Assembly (NCBI GenBank): GCA_015501075.1
Contig: JADNYJ010000232.1
Location: 1 to 55,701 of the forward strand
Direction: 5' to 3'
Source of the DNA: Gymnopilus junonius
Taxonomy: Eukaryota > Basidiomycota > Agaricomycetes > Agaricales > Galerinaceae
DNA: 55,701 nucleotides
The stretch's first letter is position 1, and each line of letters opens with the position of its first letter. The position numbers were made by a program, and so were the translations under genes. The notes under the pieces are model-generated. The model had not been told where the DNA came from. It did not search any database and worked only from the letters and a program-made list of their open reading frames with translations. Below, piece by piece: positions 45,485 to 55,680 of this stretch.

Positions 45485-46588
45485 ATGACCCAGCCACCTG
45501 AAGCAGGCAAATGCCAATGGACCCTGGCAGACGAGAAAGCCTTCATTGACTTTCTCATTCAACATGCCTCTGCTGCCGGTGATGGTGCTAACTTCAAGAT
45601 GGTCACCTTTACGGCCGCCACTGCCGTGGTTAATGAGAAGCGATCCGCTGGTGCCCCGAAGACAGGGAAGGCCTGTCAGAATAAATGGAGCATTGTACGT
45701 ATTCCATTGGCTTCGAAAATCTCACAGTTTGACACTGTTTTCTCACAGCTGCGAATGACCTTTCGTGCCATTCAGGCTATCAAGGCCAAGTCTGGCTGGA
45801 CATGGACCAATGACAAAGGCGCTAACATTACTCCAGATATGGAGCCCGAGTGGCTCAACTTTCTGAAGGCTCATCCACGTGCAAGACCCTTCAAGAGCAA
45901 GGGATGGGTTCATCTCGAAAAGATGACACAGGTGATGCCTGCCACTGTCAAAGGGGCCCACATTTTCTGTCCTTCTCAAGGCACCACAGGTCTCCATTCC
46001 CCTGAAGACCCATTCAATTCTACACCTATTGACAACTTGCAGGAGGCTGATGCTCCTGTTGAAGATATGGAGGATGAGGACGAGGAGGAAGCTACTCAAG
46101 AAGCTGAAGAAGTGTCTCAGCCCTCGGTAAGTCTCTTCTCACATTTCTTACTCAAGGCTGATCTTTTCTGCTGGCAGAATACTCCATCAACGCCTCCTCG
46201 TGCTTCGAGTAACTCTCGAAAACGTGAGCGTGCTAGTTCGGAGACACCTGCTCCTTTGTCCAAACGGACAAAGCTTACTGCTGCCACTGCCATCAATGGG
46301 CTCACCCACTCCATTAATCGCTTTGGGGAGAACATCTGCATAGCCATAGGTGGTGGTTCTGAGCATTCATCACCGAGTCGATGTAAGGCGGCCATCAGGA
46401 AAGTGCAAACTGAGGACTGGCTTTCGTGGGGTGACCAGCTTGTCATGCTTGGGGTTTTCGAGAACAACACTAAGGCTGCTGATGCCTACCTTTCTATTGA
46501 CCCCAAAAACTCCCCATTCTGTCATATGTGGGTCGAAAACAGATTGGAAGAGGTGAAAGAGGTGAAAGAGGCAAAGAAACTTTTCTAA
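45485..46588 (+). CDS. Harbinger accessory Myb/SANT-like DNA-binding protein
   Basis: Start chosen at ATG 45485 (MTQPPEAGKCQWTLADEKAF), since the frame upstream looks non-coding. The N-terminal Myb/SANT-like domain has spaced Trp residues: W in CQWTLADEKAFIDFLIQHA, W in CQNKWSI and W in KSGWTWTNDKGANITPDMEP EW (residues ~10-130). Two GT-AG introns whose lengths are multiples of three lie inside the open frame: about 45695-45751 and 46127-46177. They leave the unspliced frame open. Then come an acidic stretch, RKRERASSETPAPLSKRTK (a nuclear localisation-like signal) and a C-terminal helical domain. In Harbinger systems this partner carries the transposase to the TIRs and into the nucleus. It is convergent with the transposase gene. 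Confidence 0.85.
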   Translation: MTQPPEAGKCQWTLADEKAFIDFLIQHASAAGDGANFKMVTFTAATAVVNEKRSAGAPKTGKACQNKWSIVRIPLASKISQFDTVFSQLRMTFRAIQAIKAKSGWTWTNDKGANITPDMEPEWLNFLKAHPRARPFKSKGWVHLEKMTQVMPATVKGAHIFCPSQGTTGLHSPEDPFNSTPIDNLQEADAPVEDMEDEDEEEATQEAEEVSQPSVSLFSHFLLKADLFCWQNTPSTPPRASSNSRKRERASSETPAPLSKRTKLTAATAINGLTHSINRFGENICIAIGGGSEHSSPSRCKAAIRKVQTEDWLSWGDQLVMLGVFENNTKAADAYLSIDPKNSPFCHMWVENRLEEVKEVKEAKKLF

Positions 46589-46734
46589 CCACCTTCATTT
46601 TAAATTTTACTGATATCCCTTAATAATCATACCTCTCCTTAAAGTTTTCCATCACCATTATAATCAAGACATTCATTTGGTAAATACCTATTGATCCTTT
46701 ATAATCATTGCTACAATATTGTGATAAATATACC

Positions 46735-48083
46735 CTACTCTGGATCGGAATCCTCTCCCAGTACCTCTGGATGCTCTTGCAGAAATTCTTGGTAACTATT
46801 CCACATCCTCGTTGCAATATCATCACGAAAGGATTTTGCTCGCTCATGCTCTACCCGTGAAATTGCACCCTGCCCACGTTCTCCCATTGAGGATGATGAC
46901 TCTGGCATGTCATTGTCATCAAGATAATATCCAATATCTGTCTCATCATGGTCCATAATGAAGTTGTGCAATGCAGCAAGGCCTGCTGGTATCTTCGCCT
47001 GCACTGACATGTCATATTCTGGAGCAACATTGAGTATCTTCCACCGCCTTTTGAGAACTCCAAAGATTTGCTCAACAACATTACGTGCTTGTGCATGTCG
47101 AAGATTGAATAGTTCTTCTTTGTTTGCAGGCCTAACATTAAAAACTTTATCAATAAGTTGTCTTTGAATGAAAGTCATATCTACATACCATACTGCAGCT
47201 CTTCCCCACTCCGCCAGGTGGTAGCGAACACTTGGATAAGGTGTCAATGTTGTATCACACAGCGCAAAGCCTGCATCAGCAAGATAATATTTTCCATTGG
47301 GAATAAGAAAGTCCTTCAAACGAGCATGCATGTACATAGTAGCATCTGCGATGGATCCTTCGAACCCAGCAAGAAGATACAAAAATCGCAAATCGAAGGA
47401 ACACACAGCAAGGCAGTTCTGTGTGATTTGACCTTTGCGATCACGAGATGCATGCCGATCTACTGCTGGTGCAAAAGAATTGATATGTGTCCCATCAAAA
47501 GCTCCAAAAGCATTTTCAAAAAAAGGAAAGAACTTTGGATTTTTTTGAATGTAATCAGAAATTGGAGTATTCACATTTGGGAGAGAAATGTTCGCGCTAT
47601 AAAATGCCCCTGATGATATGGCTTCCAGAACTAATTTAAAATACCTGGGAAGAATAATTGTTGAGATAGAAAGATTGATAGGCTATAGCCTTACTTTGTT
47701 ATAGTGTCTGGTGAATGCTGAAACCGTTCCCCGACATGCCGTGACCCCAGTCCAGTGACACAGGAATACAGGAAGATTGCTACCTGTTCCTCCACAGTAG
47801 CACCACCCTTGGAGTCTCGGAAATTGCTGAAAAGTGCAAGAGTAGAGCAGAATGCTGTGAATACATGAAGATGCATTCCAAGCTCACAAAAAATTCTATC
47901 AGGGTGTCCATGTATAAGCTCTTCGACCCAGGCTTGGCCAGAAAGAGCAGATGTGTGGTACGGTTGCTTCCAGTAATTGGGATCTTGGTATAGAACGGCA
48001 GCAATTCCGACAAGGTGGAGGAAGTATGTGGCAGCAGTAATAGTCTGATGCTGCAAACGACCACGCTCCTCCTCTGAGGGCAT
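46735..48083 (-). CDS. PIF/Harbinger transposase (DDE_Tnp_4)
   Basis: The start is uncertain: the first clear ATG in frame is 48083 (MPSEEERGRLQHQTITAATY), but the frame is open further upstream. Exon 1 ends at DTITK (about 47697), a ~50-nt GT-AG intron follows, and exon 2 starts YFKLVLEAISSGAFYSANIS. Catalytic triad: D in AFGAFDGTHINS (about 47500), D in YYLADAGFALC (about 47275), E in RNVVEQIFGVLKRRWK (about 47065). The acidic C-terminus ends VLGEDSDPE, stop at 46735. About 435 aa, a normal length. It cuts and pastes the element together with the Myb-like partner. Confidence 0.9.
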
Positions 48084-48270
48084 TGGAAAAGAACAGAGTA
48101 TCGCGCACAATCGCACAAAGCAAAGATTATCATTGATTAATTATCGGATGTCACGCACGGCAAGCACGGGACTCCATAAAGCATGTGATACATCTCCATC
48201 ATAATTTGATCTACCATATATGGGCCGAGAATGCGACCGAGAAAACGGCATTCTGTGTCCGGACAGGCCC

Positions 48271-48273
48271 TGA
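48271..48273 (+). other. TSD TGA (right) of Harbinger
   Basis: Matches 45246-45248. Excising the element together with one TGA rejoins the Plavaka reading frame between RRERFR and IHLINERNK. Confidence 0.85.
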
Positions 48274-50678
48274 AGCGTTCTCGACGCACTTGCAATCCTA
48301 TACCCAATACATGTTTTCCCTTGTGAACACGTCGATACATGCGCTTCACTCGTCTGTGCTCTAATTCTCCCTTAATCAATATGTTTATCAGGTTAATTGG
48401 TATTCACACAGGAAGAAAGTCGCACCGTTTGGGTACTATAATTGTCTGTTGTCCCATAAAGTCGGATTGCCTTGGCATATCCTCCAAGAGAATGGAGCTT
48501 GACGGTGTCGAGAAGGAATGAACGTTGTCGACGGTCTGGTTTACTTTTTCCTGATGAAAGTTTCTGGTTCTGGGTAGTCGATGTGCGAGTCTTGGAAGCA
48601 GCAGCGGCTTGTCATCTACCACGAGCTGCTTCTTCCACTGGTAAATCATAGGTCATGTACTGTTGGCACACATGCTTCTCAAATTCTCGGAGCATCTCCC
48701 CTAGATGAGTCATTGATGTTTCAAGATCAGTGACAGTCATTTCAGTATGCAACCTAAGTTTTGCTAGCGCATGCCAAGTGCCAAGTTCGAACAGTAGCTT
48801 TCGAATAATATTATCCTTTTTGCCGGGAAAAAGTCCCTCAAACACTGGTATAGCACACTATAAAAAACTCATTGATCTGCTTCGAAGGTCAGGTAATTGA
48901 ACAATCTACCTGAAGTAAATCTTCATAGTCATGAGCAGCCATCTTCTTGAGAGCAGAAGCATTTTTTGCGAATCGCCGGATAGTTCCTCACCCGAATGTT
49001 GGAATCTGTCGATATCTAGAGGCTGATAAATCAGAAATTTCACTTAGATGATTCAAAGACAACCTTTTGTTAAGTTTTTGGATGCGATCCTCTCCAAGAG
49101 CATAGAGAATACGTAATAAATGCTTGAATGTTGCCATCCATACACCAATCTCAAACTCGTGTAAGAGATCTACGATGAATATGTCGTAGAAATTGAGTCC
49201 AGCCACGGAAAGACATTCTGAAAATGCATTCTAATGACATAGTTAGCTCCATGTTGATCAAAAAATTAATTCTTACATGTGTAGGGACCAGTGACTTTGA
49301 ACTCAAGATCTCAGTTATGCGTTTGCTCGTGATATTGACCCCTTCCTCGAATATAAGTTTACGAGCACTATTCACTGCTTGTTTTCTGGGTTCATCGTCA
49401 ATCCTTTTAAGCTTGATACGATCTTGCATGTCTCGTTTAGAACCTAAGAGCGGAAACTTTGATTTTAAGACTAAACATCTCGGGCAAGCGCATCGTGAAA
49501 GAAATTTAATGCAAGCCAGCAGCACTCTAACAAATTTTGATCAGTGGCTTCTCGGATATCAAAGAGGAGACCTTACTTTTCAACATAATCTGCAGAATAA
49601 GTTATAATGCATAGTAAACCAAGGTGATCAACACCATCCTGTAGCTTCAGAACCAGGCCATGTAAGTAGGCAGACATAAAGTCGTCATCCAGCAACAACA
49701 GCCAAACTGCCTGTGCAAGCTCGCAACAAAGGTGTGTTAGGAGCTCGGCAGTCGCGGGCTTGCCAAAATTCTCCATATAAAACTCTTGAACACTGTCATT
49801 GAGCTAGATAAAACTGATTAGAGGTGATATAAGTGGTAAGAGTCTGAATTGACCTTTGGCATATAAGCAATGTGATGAGCTGCAAAAGAAGACAGCTTCG
49901 AGCAAGAATATTTGGATTGACCTCCGATGAAAAGATAGATTGGCCAGAGTTCAGCATTTCCGAACTGTGCTAGCGAAGTTGAATCAGACCAGAGCATAAG
50001 TGCGACCAAGAATCGCTCTAAGGCAGCGTGAGTCCCAGTGATAGGTGCCTCTCAAATCTTCTTGTACTCAAGATTCCATGCATCAGTGGTGTAGGTCTCC
50101 GAGTAGATTCTTTCTTCTGCTTCATTGGGAGATGGCTTCCAGTATGCTCTGAAAGGGAATGTGTGAAATGCCTCAGCTTCAGGCTCTGAGTAGGCAGATT
50201 TAATGACTTCGAGAAGTCTGCGATGATGAATGACTACTTTGAATTTGGGCGCATCTCTCTCCGAAGTGAAAGAAAAACCATCGCAAGGAGCAGGAATCTC
50301 GATAGTACTTGTAATCCACTTGTCGTCAAACGAAAAAGGGGTTGGAATAGCCTTCGAGATGACTTCTTCACTATAGCTGTCCATTCAATGATTCTCTTTG
50401 GCTGCATCAAAGCCTCTGAGATCATCCGGCTGAAAGTCTGCAGCAAGAATGACGTTCTTTACTAGTGAGTTCAGTTCAGAAATTGACTTCGTGATTGACG
50501 AGCGGTAGAACCATGTCATCAGTCGGTAGACAGAGGGGTTTGGGAATGGATCAAAGAAATTTGTCCCCTTCATAGTCATACTAGTCTCCGACCCGGGACT
50601 GAGATCTCGTTGACGAGAGTTGATCAGACTCGGAGGCATCAATGGATTGAGAGCAAGATAGGGAGAGTCGCAGATATC

Positions 50679-51017
50679 TGTTATATACGTGCCTCCGACC
50701 AACTCCGATCTCCGACTATATGAACTCTGACCTCATGATCCCCTCGAAGTACTACAAGTCCCGGAACACGTAGACACTTAGATTACATGTAGCTAGTCAA
50801 CTCCGAGTAGAGCAGAGTAACTTACACGTCTGCCTGCTCACTAGTACACGTACGGTCTCCGCTTAGTTTCCTCCATAGTATAAAAACCTTAGAACTATTA
50901 TTAGGTACCTTAGTTCGTATATTGTTTGTTAATCAATCCACGCCCTCTACTCTACTCTCTCATTCCGATCTGACTCCAAAATTCGAGACAACGTCCAGAC
51001 AATGGAGCGCAACACAC
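50679..51017 (+). repeat. 5' LTR of Ty3/gypsy element 2 (339 bp)
   Basis: Starts TGTTATATACGTGCCTCCGA and ends GCGCAACACACA. Matches 55343-55680 at about 95%. The exact 3' border is uncertain because the last 30 bp differ slightly between copies. Confidence 0.85.
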
Positions 51018-51344
51018 AAAGTCTCAACCCTACGTCTACATATGTTATGCTAAGACCAACTCCGACACCAATGTACTCCGACGTAGCTCCGACGTGGATC
51101 TCCTCTGCCTACTCTGCCCTTCCCTTCGTCTAGAACTTAACAGTATATACAAACTCATACCGCTTCTGGACTCCCGACTATGCCCACCACAACATCCTGT
51201 ACTACTGCCAACTCCTGTGCAGCCGGACAAAATGAATCCCACACTATTGTGATTCAGAATGTCAGAGACTACCCTGACCATCCAAACACACAACCTCCAT
51301 CCCGCCTCAGGTTTCATTTGACCTTCAACCTCTCCGCACGGCAC

Positions 51345-54082
51345 TCCAATCCTTTTCGTTCGCAAAAAGGATGGATCACTACGACTCTGCATTGACTTTA
51401 GAGGATTAAACAAGATCACGAAGAAAGACCGATATCCGCTTCCGCTCATCTCCGACCTCCTGTCCACTGCTGGTAAAGCACGCATCTATACGGCTATCGA
51501 CCTCCAACATGCCTATCACCTAGTCTGCATAGCGGAAGGCAACGAATGGAAAACAGTGTTCTGAACACGCTATGGATCGTTTGAATGGAACGTTATGCCA
51601 TTTGGACTGTCCAATGCGCCTGCCGTTTTTCAACGCTTCATGAACGACATACTAAGTGATTTATTAGATGTGTCTGTCATCGTTTACCTCAACGACATCC
51701 TGATCTACTCCGATGATCCTACCCAGCATAAGGAACATGTTCGCGAAGTCCTCTGACGTCTCCGACAACACGGTCTGTATGCCCGCTCTGACAAATGCAA
51801 TTTCTCTATGAACACGGTTAATTACCTTGGATTCATTCTTTCACCAGAAGGCCTCAAGATGGATGAAAGCAAGATCAAGACTATCCAAGATTGGCCCGAA
51901 CCCAAGAAGATTAAGGATGTTCAATCCTTCTTAGGTTTCGCGAATTTCTACCGACAATTTATCTCCGACTACTCCGACATCATTGTTCCGCTCACCCGAC
52001 TCACTAGGAAAGGAACCCCTTGGCAATTCAATGACGCTGCTCGAAAAGCCTTCAACAAGCTCAAGAAAGTGTTTACAACTGCTCTGATACTTACTCACTG
52101 GGTTCCCGACCGTCCGATTATTGTGGAAACTGACGCTTCCGACTACGTGCTTGGAGCGATCCTCTCCATCCGCACCTCCGATGACGAGATTCACCCTGTT
52201 GTGTTTCACTCACGTACTTTCACAGGTCCTGAAATCAACTACGACACCCACGACAAAGAACTACTAGCAATCTTCGATGCATTTAAAGTATGGTGACATT
52301 ATCTGGAGGGCTCCGCTGCTCCGATCGACGTCATCACCGACCACAAGAATTTAACGTACTTTGCAACCACTAAAGTTCTTACTCGCCGACAAGCCCGCTG
52401 GTCCGAATATCTCTGCCAATTCAACCTCGTCATCCGCTTCTGCCCTGGATGTCTCGGTACGAAACCTAACTCTTTAACTAGATGATGGGATGTCTATCCC
52501 AAAGGGGGAAATAGCGACTATGCAAGCATTAACCCAAGCAACTTCCGACCAATTTTCACCCAAGAACAACTCTCCACATCCCTCCGTGCCACCCAACTCT
52601 TTGAACCCACCCTCCGCGCAGTATCCCTCATGGACTCCGACCTACTCCGACATGACATCCTCGCTGCGCTACCCTCCGACCCAGTTTACCTTGCTCACAT
52701 GAAGGAACCAAAACCACACTGGTCCCTTGATCCAGATGGTTACCTCCATCATGAATCACGCATCCGACCTCCGACTCCGCATCCTCTGACACAAGCACGA
52801 TCATATCCTCACCGGACACCCTGGACAAAATAAGACGACTAGTCTTATCCTTCGTGAATACACCTGGCCCGGACTACGAGACTTCATGAAGAAGTATTGC
52901 AAATCATGTACGACATGTATGCATTCCAAACCTCAATGACACAAACCCTACGGATTGCTCAAGCAGCTCCCGATCCCCGAACGTCCCTGGAATTCAATAT
53001 CAATGGACTTTATCGAAATCCTTCCGACATCCGATGGACATGACGCGATCCTAGTCATTGTTGACTGACTCACCAAGCAAGCTATATTCATTCCGACCAC
53101 CTCCGCTTGCACCTCCGAAGACCTTGCCATGCTTTTCGTCATTCATGTGTTCTCCAAGCACGGCATCCCCGAACATGTCACCTCCGACCGTGGACCTGAA
53201 TTTGTCTCCCGCTTCTTCCGATCCTTAGGAAAAGCACTTGACATGAAACTCCATTTCACTTCCGGATACCATCCTGAAGGTGATGGCCAGACTGAACATA
53301 CTAATCAGACACTAGAGCAATACCTCCGAATTTATTGCAACTACCAGCAAGATAATTGGTCAAGTCTATTACCTCTTGCAGAGTTTGCTTACAACAACGC
53401 TCCTAGTGCTACTACTGGCATTTCACCATTCTTTGCTAATAAAGGTTACCACCCTAACATGGCTATCCACCCGAACGCGACCTCGCCTCCGCTCGCGCTC
53501 ACGATTTTGTTGTTGATCTAGACAATTACACAAAGAACTCAAGAATGCTATCGCTGAATCACAAAAGCATTATCAAGTCTCTGCCGACCTCCGACGCACT
53601 CCGCCCCCCGACTTCCAAGTCGGACAGCAAGCATTCATCAAAGCAAAGTTCTTCCGCACCACACGTCCCTCCAAAAACTCTCCGAAAAATATTACGGTCC
53701 TTTTGATATTATCACCAAAGCCGGCACACACTCTTTTACTTTACAACTTCCTGACTCCATGCACAGTGTTCACCCCGTTTACCATGTTTCTATGCTGGAA
53801 CCGTTTACTCTGAACGATATTCCGAATCGGACTCAATCTCTGCCTCCGCCTGTTGAAGTCGAAGGTGAAATCGAATATGAAATCGCTGAAGTCCTCGACT
53901 CCAAGCTTGATCAACGACGCAAGTGCAAACTATTGTACTTGGTTCGCTGGTTAGGTTATGAAGGCACCGATGAAGAACAATCCTGGCTCCCAGCTACTGA
54001 ACTCGAACACACGCCCGACCTCATCTCCGACTTTCACTCCGCTTACCCCAACAAACCCAGACCTCTTTCATCTCTCACTTAG
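51345..54082 (+). pseudogene. Gypsy-2 pol: RT, RNase H, integrase, chromodomain
   Basis: [22 protein letters not shown] (51350), [31 protein letters not shown] and [12 protein letters not shown] (usual YxDD reads YLND, so the first catalytic Asp of that motif is lost). RNase H: VETDASDYVLGAILS (52125) and DHKNLTYF (52340). Integrase: zinc-binding remnant (HPGQNKTT..., CKSCTTCMH near 52905), [14 protein letters not shown] (53005) and SDRGPEFVSRFF (53178). Chromodomain: LYLVRWLGYEGTDEEQSWLP (53930-53995). Stops at 51562, 51754, 52294, 52483, 52937 and 53066 are all TGA at Arg-compatible positions. Frameshifts lie near 52800 and 53500. Not functional. Confidence 0.92.
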
Positions 54083-54198
54083 CTTACGATTCACCAAAAA
54101 ACGTCATTAACAAGAAAAACAAGTATATAAGAAAAAAGAAAAAAAAATTAAAACACTACAAAATTACTATCTACTGACGAGCACGCTTTGCTGGCGCC

Positions 54199-55215
54199 TC
54201 ATACATCCTCATCCCTTCTAATCCTCTCATCCTCATCCTCATCCTCCTCATCCTCCTCCGAATCCGACGACTCATCCCTTTTCCTCTTCAACACCTTGAC
54301 CTCTCCCTCGCTATCACTCCTCGTTTCCGCATCTGACCTCTCATCCTCCTGTTCACCCATCACTGCTCCGACTACCTCCTCCTCCGACTCCTCTGACTCG
54401 TCCACCTCAACCTTCTTCCCCGTGTCTAAGGCCGCCATGACCCTCTCATACCTCTCGTTCAAATACTCCGCCTCCACGTTGATTCCCTCCTGGTCCGACG
54501 GTACGTACTCCAACACACTTGGCTCCGACGGTGCATATGGGGATCTTGGATCCAGGACATGTCTTCCAACAAGTCCCGGATTTCCCTCAGGTATCGAGCA
54601 ATGTGCTCGATACCCGGCCCTTTCTGTGCCTCCGCCGTCATCTTGGGCTTGGTTTTCGCTGCCCCCGTCGCCTTGGCTGGTCATACCCCAACTCTGCCTG
54701 ACCCTCCGACCCCGCAGCTCCTCCGCCGGTCTTGCAAGCTTTGCGCTGCACTCGGCAGCGGCTGCCTTGCTGGTACCCTCCCTAAAAACAAATCACAAGT
54801 CAAAAAAAATAAATCATAACAAAGAAACATTAAATGGGACTTACCTTGGCCATAGGCACTCCGCCCCCGCCTGCACGCACCGGATGCAGATGACTCCGTC
54901 CACCGCCTCATACACTCCGGCCGACTCCCGTGTCGCGACCACCTGCTGCTGTGCCGCAGCTGCCTTCTGCACTTTCTTCTTCCCCTTCGCGGTTTTCCTC
55001 TGCTCCGCCTCCACTGCTGCCTCTGCTTCGGCCACCTTCCGTGCTTCTTCTGCTGCCCGTTCCACCTCTGCACGCTCCTCTGCCTCCCGTCGCCTCTGCT
55101 CTATCCGCTCCTGCTTCTGACAAAGCTCTTCCCTCTGGAGCACAAGTTTCTGCTCCTGTGCTTCGAGGTCTTTGAGGTCTTTGAAATCCTCCAAGTCGGA
55201 ATCGGTGTGCGACAT
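54199..55215 (-). CDS. Antisense accessory protein of gypsy-2: coiled coil, Cys cluster, acidic tail
   Basis: Start ATG 55215 (MSHTDSDLEDFKDLKDLEAQ). Exon 1 ends 54845, intron 54844-54782 (GTAAGT...TTTTAG), exon 2 54781-54199; the spliced frame is 318 codons with no stop. Residues ~10-75 form a Glu/Arg/Ala-rich coiled coil. CIRCVQAGAEC (C-x2-C-x6-C) lies at ~108-118, just before the intron. The C-terminal ~90 residues are acidic (ESEEEVVGAV..., SDSEEDEEDEDEDE) with KRKRDES. A second Cys group (CRVQRKAC) is readable only in another frame of exon 2, hinting at compensating frameshifts. It lies between pol and the 3' LTR in opposite orientation. The layout resembles 16531-17402. Likely a nuclear, chromatin or nucleic-acid interacting protein; inferred. 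Confidence 0.65.
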
Positions 55216-55342
55216 ATCGACGGGGGAGGTAGAATGACGATATTGAAGAGAGGACTGAACGAAAATTTCAAAACAACCAAAACCAACCAGCATGTGACCA
55301 TTCCCATGCACAGGCCTCAAGGTTCGGCCTAAGGGGAAATAC

Positions 55343-55680
55343 TGTTATATACGCGCCTCCGACCAACTCCGATCTCCGACTATACGAACTCCGACCTCAT
55401 GATCCCCTCAAAGTACTACAAGTCCCGGAACACGTAGACACTTAGATTACATGTAGCTAGTCAACTCTGAGTAGAGCAGAGTAACTTACACGTCTGCCTG
55501 CTCACTAGTACACGTACGGTCTCCGCTTAGTTTCCTCCATAGTATAAAAACCTTAGAACTATTATTAGGTACCTTAGTTCGTATATTGTTCGTTAATCAA
55601 TCCACGCCCTCTACTCTGCTCTCTCATTCTGATCCGACTCCGAAATTCGAGACAACATCCACAACAGAGCGCAACACACA
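55343..55680 (+). repeat. 3' LTR of Ty3/gypsy element 2 (338 bp)
   Basis: Preceded by a purine-rich AAGGGGAAATAC (55331-55342), then TGTTATATACGCGCCTCC. Keeps CpGs that are TpG/CpA in the 5' LTR (ACGCGCC vs ACGTGCC, ACTCCGACC vs ACTCTGACC). Confidence 0.88.

Larger units (their letters stand above)
45249..48270. mobile_element. PIF/Harbinger element with 106-bp TIRs, apparently autonomous
   Basis: TIRs begin GGGCCTGTCCGGACACAGAA at both ends (45249-45354 and 48165-48270) with only two mismatches in 106 bp. TSDs are TGA. Two convergent genes encode a Myb/SANT-like protein (plus) and a DDE_4 transposase (minus). No premature stops are seen, so the copy looks recent and possibly active. Confidence 0.95.
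43500..50678 (-). mobile_element. Plavaka-type DNA transposon, carrying a Harbinger insertion
   Basis: The minus-strand transposase with Plavaka landmarks runs from 50678 to 43965. The N-terminal end is cut by the gypsy LTR at 50679. The left (3') element end is not precisely located; the non-coding zone 43500-43960 with palindromes is the candidate. A 3.0-kb Harbinger copy lies at 45249-48270 within the coding region. Confidence 0.8.
43965..50678 (-). pseudogene. Plavaka transposase, split by Harbinger, several TGA codons
   Basis: In order on the minus strand: N-terminal part (50670-50385, YLALNPLMPPSLI...; 50384-50052, YWKPSPNEAEERIYSETYTT); catalytic segment VALMLWSDSTSLAQFGNAEL WPIYLF (about 50009); TAELLTHLCCELAQAVWLLL LDDDFM (49750); the Cys motif SRCACPRCLVLK (about 49495); GLNFYDIFIVDLLHEFEIGV W (49200); WHALAKLRLHTEM (48770). 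After the Harbinger copy: IHLINERNKQQIDEP (45235), RADHLIPAFAWG-type block (44530), then a strongly acidic tail with MCFRGGGVGHKS ending TGA at 43965. TGAs in frame at 50385-50387, near 50050, near 48991 (PTFG[R]GTIRRF) and near 48613 (ARGR[R]QAAA). These are typical Plavaka features; the copy is dead. Confidence 0.85.
50679..55680 (+). mobile_element. Ty3/gypsy chromodomain retrotransposon 2, gag missing
   Basis: Two direct LTRs flank pol (RT to chromodomain) and an antisense gene. Only ~330 bp separate the 5' LTR from RT, so gag and protease are gone. The flanks ATATC (left) and TGTTG (right) do not match, so no TSD is seen. The left border lies in the N-terminal coding part of Plavaka. The element is saturated with CTCCGAC. 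Confidence 0.9.

Noticed and set aside
54459..54701. Additional small frames inside the antisense gene of gypsy-2
   Set aside because: The spliced 318-codon frame covers the region; the others are shadows, though one may mark an old compensating frameshift.
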